Of a DNA stretch of 64,000 bases, positions 11,701-23,700 are shown piece by piece; within the stretch, counting starts at the first letter, position 1, and the number at the start of each line of letters is the position of its first letter. The notes under the pieces are model-generated. The model saw only the letters and a list, made by a program, of their open reading frames with translations, was not told where the DNA came from and made no database searches. Made by a program: the position numbers and the translations under genes. The stretch is from Paragonimus westermani (Eukaryota; Platyhelminthes; Trematoda; Plagiorchiida; Troglotrematidae): contig QNGE01000409.1 in NCBI GenBank assembly GCA_008508345.1, forward strand, positions 13,705-77,704, read 5' to 3'.

Positions 11701-14700
11701 CACCAGCTTCCACATATGGCTACTTCAACCTAGCTCGCACACGTGCTATGATTTTGATACCCTTCTACTGTCCCTCGACCGTTCCATGTTTGTTTGAAAC
11801 CATTTGGCCTATAATCGAACTTCCAGTTGTTTTTTAAATTTCTCAGACCTATGTTGGATGTTGCCTTCAAGATCTAGAAGAATTAGGAAAACTGCGAGAA
11901 AACTCACAAAACTTGTCATCTATTTGATATCACCTCGCCTGGTGATGAAACGTTTGCAACCTAAATGCCAAACTCGGCGAACATATGAATACCAAAACCA
12001 TCAACCCGAGCTACAAACAACACCACCACTGTTCCCAACCATCAGAAATCCTCCCAGTCCATTTTCATTGCTACAGCTGTGCTGACGTTTCATCTTGAGG
12101 ATGCTGTGGATAAAAACAGATCGTTTGATTTTAATAGCATTTTATGGTATTCTAGGGCACACAGGATAAATTAGTCATCGTCTGTCTACCGGCGTCCAAA
12201 CCGGAACATATGAGGTAGCCGAGCGCTCGAATACACACCTGTATGATTCAAAGCCGATACCGCTGCCGTCGAGCTGTCTTCAGTTAGAGATTACTTCAGT
12301 TCGATATTTTATGTGGTGATGGAACTGATGGTGGAACCCAAACATGAGGATCGTCTATCACTTATTCAAAGCTGGATCGACTCCTAGTAGCAACTGTTTT
12401 CTTCGTCATAATGCGTCAGTATGGATGTCCACTTGTCACAACGTGACAGTTCATTCCCTCCCCTTCTTTCGTGATGTTTTTTATAGTCAGACCTCCTACA
12501 GATTACCAGCATATTTGTAGTTTGTTTCCTGTCACCGATAAATACAGCTTAAATATTTCGCTCCAAACTTTCACGTACCACATGGAATGTTTACTGTCCC
12601 ATACGTTAAAACAGAATAGACTATCAGCTGTCATCACTATTTGTCTATTTTTGTCTGTCTGATGCAACGTGAGCCAATCGATCACATGCAGTGGCACCGC
12701 TATCTTCTCCACTCGTGACCTCTATGATTTGACATACATACTGGTTCGCGAAAGTAAGTGGCATTTCTGTTAAATATGGCCAAACTGCAAAGTGCACTGT
12801 TACTCTATTTCTGGTGGCAAGTGAAGTTTGTGCACTTTATAGTGCGTAAGTACCTGATTTGCATGGCATTTTTGGTGGAGATAAAAAGTGACAAATGCCT
12901 ACTTTGGTCATTTCTTCATCAAGCGAGTACGGCTACGATGGTTGCCTCAAAATGTCTATTTGCGATAGAGAACAACTATGGTTGAGATTGGTTGAACTCT
13001 TACATGATAAATAAGAAGTTCGGCCGTTTGGGGGTAAGCCCTTGCAGAGTGGTGTGGTTTGCAAACACGCCTTACTTTACTAAACTGATGTCACTGATCT
13101 GAACTTGTATGACGGGATTGGTTGAACCGTAATGAAAGTCGCGCATTTTACACGATTTTATCGTAATAACACTGGTCAGGGTTCTGTTTCGGAATAGACA
13201 GCTATCAGGCTGATTCCTTGCAAAAAGTGGGCCTCTGCGAGTGTCCATCTTAGGACCAATTGCCCGTCCTTTCCATTCTTGAACTGTCCAAGATGGTCAA
13301 CTCGTCGATTCTACTGTACATCGACGGCATTAAACTTGAGCGAATTGTAGTGTCCGGAATACTTGGTAACCCTACAAAACATTACTTTGCGAATGGTCCA
13401 CAAAAATAACAGATTGGCATTCACCGGCAGAACATTAAGTCTTACACATTTGTCATCAAAATTGCGAAAACTACTACTACCACTGTTAGTCTTCTTTATT
13501 CAAAGAGGGAACAAGCGGTGGCATCAAGTGTAAGCTATAAAAATGTATGTAAGAGAATAGAGAAATTACAGGTAATCCGGTTGTAAAGTGTGGAGCGCTG
13601 TACAGTTAACATTCTTGCACAATTGACAAGTCTCTTTATGAGGACAGCAGGTGTGGACAACTCTGTAATCAAGTTGACCATCACTCACATTTGACAACGG
13701 CATTCGCATTCAGATAGACATTCCAGCCAGCCTCTTTCGAAAAGAAGCACTAGACTCGAGGTTCGCTCTCACTAGAGCTCACCAGTAGTGCACATCCTTG
13801 CCACGGTCGGGATATGAACTTCGGCCATTCCATTCATGAGGCAACGGTGTTGACAACGCGCTACTGATCTCACATCAGGCACGACCGGATTATGAAATNT
13901 TGAAAATAAACCAAATCCCCGACTACTCATCAGTAACTCTGTAATCATCAGACGAAATCGCTCGGAAAGAAGAAATGAAAAGAAAAACTGTTCCCTCAAA
14001 ATCAAAGGCTCTACAAGGCACTGGACCGCTAACACGAACAAGGCTCATACATCGAGACGACAAAATGCCTGTTCCTAGTGAAGCATCTGTTAGGAAGACG
14101 GCGCGAGTCAGCATCAAGTTTCTCGCTTAAATATGCCGTAAATAATGGGGAACTCGTAGGAGTCAGTAGGCAGAAATCACTGAATGCAGAAATGAACAGT
14201 CTTACTCAAAGAATACTATAGCATGAGAAAAAATAAGTGATTCGACGAAATGTGCTGATCACAGGACTGTTGGAGGTTGAATGCACGTGATAGCCAATAG
14301 TGTGGAGAATCGGTGGAATGGCAGCATTATGGGACTCGGCCCTGCACTTTCCAGTCTTGTCTGGTCAGGCAGCTCTTCGGCGGCAGTCATTCACTATTAC
14401 TGATGTCCAGTGCCACAATAGTACCGCCATGAACCGTGATAAAGTCGGGTTTGATGAACAAGTTTGCCGGTGGTACTTGTAGCCCCTCGAAGACTGTATG
14501 TCTGAGATTGCACAGTCTTTTCGCCAGACCTTTGGCCATATGGTTCTGTTTGGCACAGCGCACATCATGGGTGATCCAGCACGATTGGTGGATGTAGGCG
14601 AGGCTGTGTGGTTGACCGCAGTTGCCACGACAGAGAGTTCAGCGGTCACTTCGGCCACCTCGAGAATTCCAGACCGTAGTCCGTAGAAGGGCGCTTCGGA

Positions 14701-17700
14701 GCTGGGTGGCACAAATAAAATTTCTGGGAAAACGCGGTCTGGATTGAACATCCAGCGATTGGAGAGTGGAGGGCGAGAAACTTCCTGAAGACAGCGATCA
14801 TCTAGCGTGTGATAACGCTTATCCATCTGTGCCACATAGTCTTCCCTCTTGTTCGTCACTACAGCATCGTGAACCCGTATCAGACCATTGACCTCCCTCA
14901 TGATAGAGCCGGACGAGTAATCTTTGAGTGCGTTTCTCAAAACTGGACACTGACTAGAGGCAGTCTCTCTACCGGTGACTTTCGGTGGACAAGCTCAGAA
15001 TGTCCAGACCGTTCAACCGAGTTGGGGGTATGGATGTAGCTGATTGGTGTGCCTTTGGAAGGCGGAGCCACTGTCGAACAAACTGGTGGATTGTACAGTC
15101 CATAACTTTGAGCTTACTTCATTGGACTCGGCTTAGAACAGGCGAGTGTTTCATCTCCGGGATCAGATGCTGTCTCAGAAGGTAGATGTGCTGATGCGGC
15201 CTCAAGGGAGCTTTGGTTGTTTAAACCAGCATCCTACAATGCTGTGGTCGATGATTGGTGAATGCTTTACCCTTCCAGATGAAAGGGATGTCGAGATAGG
15301 TCACCCTGTCAGAGGCGCTTAGTGGGTGGATAATGTCGGAGCTAAGTTGAATAGATTCGTCAGCGATAGCTGTTGTGTTGAGCTTATGGTCGCCACAAGT
15401 GACCCTGAGTTTAGTCTCACGCTTGTTCTCCAATCCGGATAGCTCCAAAGCACCAGCGGCGGCTGCAAGCTTTTTGGAGAGAAGCGCCGGATTCGCGAAC
15501 AAGGGAACCAGACCGTTGGCGTACACGAAACGACTGACTATGGTGTCGTGGGGCTGGTAGTAAGCTCCGGTCGAAATACAGCCAACCCCTCATCCATTGC
15601 CATGATGAATCGCAGAGGCAACAGAGGATCACCCTGGTGAACACCACGGTAGGACTGGAAGGTGGATCTTTAGAACGTGGTGAAGGCGTTTCGATAAGAG
15701 TCAGTAATGTGATGTGTTAGATGTGGAAGAGCACCGGAAACCTGGATGAATCTGATAGTGGAATCCTGCGAGATAGAGTCGAACGCCTTTACCGTGTCAC
15801 TAAAGGCCGAACGTAGGCTGGAAGACGTGGTGCATGAGTTCCGGAGCAGTGCACGGAATAGTGAGGTCATCTCGAGACAACCGTAACGACGTAGAAATTC
15901 GAATTAAAGAGTGGGCAGTTGCGAACGCATATTCTAACGGTCATCCAATATCTACGGAAAGCAGCGTACTAACTTTGAAGATACATTGATAGGTCTCAAT
16001 TCACTTCAGATGTTTGGGCAACAATTTGTGCACACCTGGGGCGGTATTTCCCATGCTCTTCAAGATACGAGAAACTTCCTCACCAGTGATCGGGTCGACC
16101 AAAGGCCAGTCCGGAGGCTGAATCATACGTGCTGGTCGCTCATCTATGTGCGGACTAGCTGATAATAATTCAAACCAGTATTCGTTAGAATTTTCCGGGA
16201 GACCGCAGTTCGCCTTGAAGGCAGTTCTGCGGTTTCCATAACAGACCGCAAGAGCAACATCCTTCCTTCGCTGATGGTACAGGATTTGTATCACGGCGTA
16301 GTTAGCTTTCCATACCTACTTTCTGGTCGTGTAGGTCTCCGAAGTGAAACCAACACGTCTTCGAGTAGCTAGTCGCCAGGTGTATGGAAGAGGTTGTGAG
16401 TTGTGCATGTTAGGCAGTGACTTTGCCTGTACCATTATGAAAACGCCTGCATGATGGCTGTGGGCGATTGTTAACAGTTCGTCGTTGTGTTAGAAAGCTT
16501 CACTCTTGGACTCTAATTGGGTAGTGGTTGTTTGGATCAAACAGGAAAACCACTCGGAGTGTTCAGTAGCTTGAGCCTCACTATCCGACGTCATATTTGT
16601 CTGCAAGGCGGAGGTTGGATTAGCAGTGGGGGCGGTATGTTTCTGCCAATTCACATCATGTCATCATCATCATCGTAGACAGCAATACATCGGTGGTTCA
16701 CACTACTGCTTAACTGTCACATATCCATGAAGAGGGAAAGAACAAATCCTGCTCAAGAAGAAAGAAGAAAAAAAGGAGGCAAGAGAATGTGAAGCGATCT
16801 AACTACTGAAAAATAGCTACGTCTATGTTCGAACGTTCAACATCAAGTTGCCCATACCATGCAAACAAACAACCGAGCTGTAAGTGGGAAGCTGTAAGTA
16901 AGAAGTCATCAGCAAGACGGCTTTCTTACGGCCTCCACTGCGCCGCGTTGTTAAACGCACTCACTCCACAGATAACTCGGCCAAACAACGACAGCATTCA
17001 CGCCACTAAGTTCGATTTGCCGCCATCTCACCCAACGTGTTAGCCACCGGCTGTGTGAGTCGCGAGTTCCCCATCCCAGAAGACGAACTGGACTCACAGG
17101 CCACGTTTCTGAGTCATAGACTATAACAAAACGTATACAAGCATTATATACCCTGCCTTTTAGCTGTAGTCGAGCGCCTTTTCGACGCCCCAGATGACGC
17201 AGGCTGGCAAAAGCAACTCGTGCCTTTGCTGTCCTGAGTGATATCTCATCATCAATAATACAGGCTGACGAGATAGTGTTACCCAAGTAGATGAAGGTGT
17301 CCATACTCTCAAGTGGACTGTCTGCGATAAAGAAGTTAAGAGTGGGATACTGTGAGATGCGCGCATTTGCAACAGTCTTTTGCCATTACTAGTTCGATGT
17401 GCTTGGGCACCAAACGTACATCCTAGCTGCTTGTCCTCTGAAGACAGAAGACCAAGCTAAGCATGAAAGTCGCCAATTGGTGTGCTGGTATCAGTGTTCA
17501 GTCTGCTTCAAAAGGTTATCGAGGTCGTCAAACGCATCAACGGTAGCATCCGAGCAGCTCTCCATTGGAGTGTACGCCAATATAATGAACATATAACGCC
17601 CTTCTAATTAGCGTTGACAGACTTTAACCGACATATTGAGGCTGAAAGCGCACGAGCGGCTGTTCACTGGGATCCAGTCGAATAAACATTGCTCTGCTGT

Positions 17701-20700
17701 GGAACTCAGTGTGATTTCCACTCCAGCTTGACAACGATATTCAGCTTCAGCCTCACCAGAGACCCTGCGAGGAAAGCACCTGGATTGATAGTTACCTGGA
17801 GGTGAGTTCAAACGGATGATTGTGCTAGACTCAAAGATTCGCAACTTTGGTACACAGCACACATGATGCTCCACACCTGAGTAGTGCGTGGAAAAAAAGC
17901 TTCCTGACTGACTTGTCGAGGAGTGGATGTTGAAGCCGTTAGTGTTTACCGGTTATCTTCGTTTTAGAAAAATTTACAACTGAGGTCACAGGGAATGGAT
18001 AAAAGTTGCGGGGGAGAAACAATTAGAAGGACAAGGTTGTGGTGGATGACCAATCGAATGTCTGATTTAAAAGTCTGATCTGTAACACAAGATAGAGGGT
18101 TCTCTTAAGCGATCCTACCCGAAACCGGTGACCAGAAAGTTTGACTCATTTGACATTGGAGGGTCTACCTAGTCCGAGGACGCAGTGAATGAAACATTAA
18201 TGTCTGATTCTGATCACTGCTGCATGCAGTGTATTGGAAGCCACATCATGCTTTTGAATTATACCGGATGTGTTTTCGACCGTATTGAGTAGTACGTCAA
18301 TGGTGATGATCGACCGTTGGGTGATCGGAGTGCTTTTTTGTTTGAGAATACCTTTTCTAACCACCTTCCTCTTGATTCAGAAGAACGCATTGTCACACTT
18401 ATGTTCCTAGGATTATGCTCATAGGATTGTGCCTCATTAACTAAGCACTCCTACGTGGTCAGTAGTGTGACATACAACTTTTATGAGTGTATCTGTCTTT
18501 CTTCCGACTGTTCCTCTTTGGGTTGTCTGTTATGGTTGTACCTGGTGGGGCTGAAGTCCTATTCAGCGTAGGTGTTCGGATCGATACAATGCCTTAGCCT
18601 GACTATCGCCTCAAGTCAGCAGGTTAGGTCAGGGTCCATACGGACGAAGTTAATGAAGGCCACTTTCATAGGAATGACTAGTTTTCCTTTTGCTGTTGTG
18701 TTCACTTTAGTAATTTACTTATGATGCCTGGTAAATCGACATTGCTAGTCTGGGAACAAGAGAAATCGAATCCCACCGTTATCGTCACTTACTGGCGTTT
18801 AAGCGTAAGTAGGTTTGCGTAGTGTCGTTTTTTCAGGTTAATGTGTGTACACAGTCTATCATGATAAATCTGTTGGCCGCTTTGAGCAAAGCCTCAACTA
18901 CGCGTGTTCTCTGGGGCTTGCTGTCTCGGTCGAACCATCCTTTATGGCCTATTATCGAGAGAGGAAGTTACTCTGGAGCTAATTTTGTTATTCAATGACA
19001 GTTTAATCCTGAACCTCTTTCCATCACCACCTTCCAAAGTCACTGTTTGAAGTGACCGCATTCTTTCTTTCCACATGAAACACTGGCTATTCATCTTCTA
19101 ACTGGTGTCTGTTAACCCCTCCGCGTCTCTCGATATGGTGTCGTGGTACATGACTCGGTTGTTCTTGAAATGTTCGCTGCCCAGAGAGAGTGAATTGGGC
19201 CAGCTTCTGATCTGATCACAAGTGTGTCACTCACACTTTGTGAAATCTTTTAGTCCCGAGGCCTTCTTTCATCTCAGTCATTTATAAATTGCGCAGTAAA
19301 AACCAGCGCAAAACCTGCAGCTTCCACGACTTCAGTCTGATCACCGTCATCACACGCAAACTCTTGCCAATGGTTCTATTTCGACGAATTAGTATGAGCT
19401 TTAAAACTTTGTCCTACTTTCACTCATCTTTCAATGATCGATTGTCTTCGCTGTCACATGTGTGACCAACTAGTGCTTACTAACACCTATTGTCTCACTT
19501 AAGTGCGCGGTTGATTATTGTCGTGATTGTACTGCTGTGACGAGTTTGTACGCTACCGCCCAACACTTCCAATTACGCGAGCCCCATTCTTGAAATCTGC
19601 ATAGTGAACAGTCGATAGTGACAAGATCCGTAAATATTTATCCAACGAATATGCACAGTATATCCATATATGTTTATTTTGATGTCTGTCTTGTTCTGGA
19701 TTCCCAGGTCCAACCAGACTTTGCAAACATACGTGAATACTGTCTCACCCGGAGCTTACCGTACGTCCAACCTCCACATCGACTGGTCACTATTCACTGG
19801 ATCGGATTCTATACCGCCTGACGTATGGATCGAATTGACTGTCCCGATTGACGTTCAGTCAAGTCTAGAATCCTCACCTACGTACTATTCACGCGTGAAC
19901 ACTTCGACCGAATCGCCACCAATCGTGTTTAATAGTAACGCCATCACGTGGATCGCCTATGTGGTCCCTACTGTAGTGCACCTTCACGCCACACCTGGTG
20001 TGTGTTTAGACAATTTCCTGGTGAAACCTTTTGTGAAGTGGTCTGTCGATTCACAGTTACCCGCGTGTCTCCGAAGCTTAAACTGGCGAGATCCAAGGAC
20101 AGGGGAAATCAGAATGCTTCTCATTGACGCACGTGGGTTTGCAGTTGGACCGACGGACGACTCGTCCCCGTCGCCTACAATGGTTGCAAAGTCAGATGGT
20201 CCATTTCTGCGTTTGTACGGGAATCGCAGCGACCAGTTCGATCAACTGAGTTGGATACGCTTCACTGGCTCTTTTGTGCTGGCCGTTTCAATAACATTGC
20301 TTTTTCTCATCTTCGTCCTGACCGTCAGTTTCTCCATCATCATGGCCTACAAAAGTCATCGAAAATCAAGACCTCTCGGACAATCACACAATCGTAACTT
20401 GTCGGACAACCTTCTGACTGAGTCTGCCAGTCCGGCGAAGTATTCTTATGCAGGTCTGCCATCTGTTGACCCGGAGCCCAGTTCGACTCCTTGCGGAGAA
20501 AGCTTATTTCTCAATGGCACAGATACATACCGAAGTGGTGGAGACACCCGGACCGAGGTGTGCATTATACTGTTTCTTGCCTTCACATAGCAATTTAGAT
20601 TTAATTATGAGCAGTCATATGGCTAACTGAAATTGAGACGTCAGTACTTTCATGTTTAACCCAGAGCTGAACGTCGGTGGGCATATTTGCACAAGCTTGT

Positions 20701-23700
20701 GTGTGTCTTACGTGTTTGTAACTGTATGTATACCGTTAAACAAAAAACTAGATAGCGTAGATTAGGCTTCAAAGTGACACGGATCAGGGACGTATGCGGT
20801 GTGCACTGGTCTCTCTAGGTTTGTTACGTTTGAACTTCCGTGCACTGATCGGTTATCCAATTGCGGAGGGTGAGTGAAGGTACTTGTTGTTACTGTCAGT
20901 GTTTATTGGTGTCGTTCACCGACGCGATACTTACTGAATGCCAATCATTCGTCAAAACACTAGTTCTCACCTGATGTGTCTCTCGTTTGTACATCCGAGC
21001 TCAACATGCCGACACATCATTGATTACTTACTTTAATCTGTTCCAACACCACTTGACTGTAGATTATCTTGGTTGGCCATTTCCCAGTATGAGCAAACAA
21101 TTCGAAGAAGGGAGTACTTTTCGGCATTTGAAGTATTGTCTTAACGCATCTACTGGGTATGATCAAAATACGTGGCCGATTGATAAGAAATAACATGTAG
21201 AATCGAACAAACCATCATCACGAAGAATCGGCACAACGAACGAGAATTGACTGACCGAAATCCGCAAAAAGCACCGGTCAAACAGACGGGAATGTATTAA
21301 GCGTTAGTGTGGGAATTTCTTTGCGTTGCATCAGGTTGATGGGCGAGCGTCTGCTTTTGGAAGAGGCTCCGAACGGTATGAATGCTAAAAGGAATGGTAT
21401 GCCTGCAACCGAATGAACACTGAAACATTCTACCCACTTTTCATTCGAACTCCGTATAGTAAACTATAACGTTTACGCTTTGGGTTTGATCACAGATTTC
21501 GCATCCAGGTGGACATTCCAGCCAGCCACTTTCAAACAGCAGCCCTAGACCCGAGTTTCGCTCTTGTTAGCGCCCATCATTAGTACACATCCTTGCCGCG
21601 GCTGTAGTTCTTAGCGTCGAAGAGGGGAGAGTATGAAGATCAGTACACTGGTCGATCAGAGGAGCGGTAATTTCTGACACTTCCGGGCCACTTTGTCGTG
21701 GAGAGTAATTGACTTGAGGAACCTCAGGTCGAGTCTCTGATTCAAAAGTCTGATCTGTGACACAACAAGATAAAGGGTTTTCTTAAATGGTCCTACCCGA
21801 GAGTCTGACCTATTTGACATTGAAGGGTCTACCTAGTCTGAGGACGCAGTGAATGAAACATTAATGTCTGATTCTGATCACTGCTGCATGCAGTGTATTG
21901 GAAGCCACATCATGCTTTTGAATTATACCGGATGTGTTTTCGACCGTATTGAGTAGTACGTCAATGGTGATGATCGACCGTTGGGTGATCGGAGTGCTTT
22001 TTTGTTTGAGAATACCTTTTCTAACCACCTTCCTCTTGATTCAGAAGAACGCATTGTCACACTTATGTTCCTAGGATTATGCTCATAGGATTGTGCCTCA
22101 TTAACTAAGCACTCCTACGTGGTCAGTAGTGTGACATACAACTTTTATGAGTGTATCTGTCTTTCTTCCGACTGTTCCTCTTTGGGTTGTCTGTTATGGT
22201 TGTACCTGGTGGGGCTGAAGTCCTATTCAGCGTAGGTGTTCGGATCGATACAATGCCTTAGCCTGACTATCGCCTCAAGTCAGCAGGTTAGGTCAGGGTC
22301 CATACGGACGAAGTTAATGAAGGCCACTTTCATAGGAATGACTAGTTTTCCTTTTGCTGTTGTGTTCACTTTAGTAATTTACTTATGATGCCTGGTAAAT
22401 CGACATTGCTAGTCTGGGAACAAGAGAAGTAGTAGACTAGGCCAGGAGACTCTGAGATGTGGTCGGCAGTTTCTGATCCTTTCTCGCTTCTCACCGTGTC
22501 CGAAGTGGAAACAACCTCGTTTGAATGGCTAGGCCTATCTGAAATTTCGATGGCTGCCCATCCTTCTCGTAATGTCGGCTAAGGCAGACCCAGCGTGTCG
22601 CATCTATCTTTCTGGTCAACACCCTAACTTTACCGTTATTTTTTCATAATTCGGAGATGACTCGGGTGTACGTTGCTTTGCGGCATCATCTTAGGGTGGC
22701 TGCATGAGTGCGTCTAAAATTAGGTTGCTCTCAGCTGTTGATTTTTTTCCCCTCTTCTTTTCCTAAAAATAATCCGTTTTCCATGTGTTGCCCGGCAGTA
22801 ACATCAACTTGTAAACACCTTATAACCTAGTGTTACAGAATCGCATGCGATACTGGCCGGTCTAATAACTGTCTTGCGGGCTGTATGCATTTTCGTGTTA
22901 TCTTTGAGTTACGTACTCAAGCTGAATAGAACGGCCACTTTTCCTCCTAATACGCTTGAGCGTCTCAGCTCAGGTCTGTGCCACGCCTATAGTTCAGTCG
23001 GGCCACAAATGAGCAACGTCACTAATCTCTGTGTATTTATTGGCCTGTCGACTACATTCAAACCCAGAGGATACCTTTCGAATGTAGCCAAGAAACGGAA
23101 ATTTTTCTGGCTTGTGTTGACAGTACCAGTCGATGGATGGTATCTTATTCATCAAATACTGTTCAGATTTGCCTACGGGTGTCAAACTATTTTGGTAGTA
23201 GACGCACGCTATTGTGTTGGTACCTTTGTCAACTTCATTATTCTACCTTACACTTGTTGGACATTGTCACTTTATCTGAATTTTTCTATCGTGTTAAGCA
23301 TACAATGTATCTGTAATACCCCTTGTTTTTCACCATGTGCGCACTCACTAACTGTAATAGATACGTGATAAAATGAGGTAAAATTCACCCAGTGGATTCA
23401 TCATGACTTTGGTTAGGAAATTTTTTTGTTTTACTTGATGGATTACAGTTTGACGACTGTCTCACATTTATCACACTCAAACAATTATTAATGTTAACTT
23501 TTGTTCGTTTTATTTATTGATTACTTTTCCAAGATTCACGATGCTGGTGTTGACGTGACCAACACAAGCGCGGTACAATTGATGCGTAACTGGTACTTTT
23601 ACCGGCGCAAGGGCAATCGTATTCGTGCGAGAGCTGGACAACTTTTTAACCCCACCGGACATTCGCTATCACAAAACTGTCTACCAGCACCCGTCTTGGA

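Noticed and set aside
22874..23368. 164-codon hydrophobic ORF as an extra exon or nested gene
   Set aside because: No suitable ATG, no domain, and the splice phases of the host gene already agree without it.
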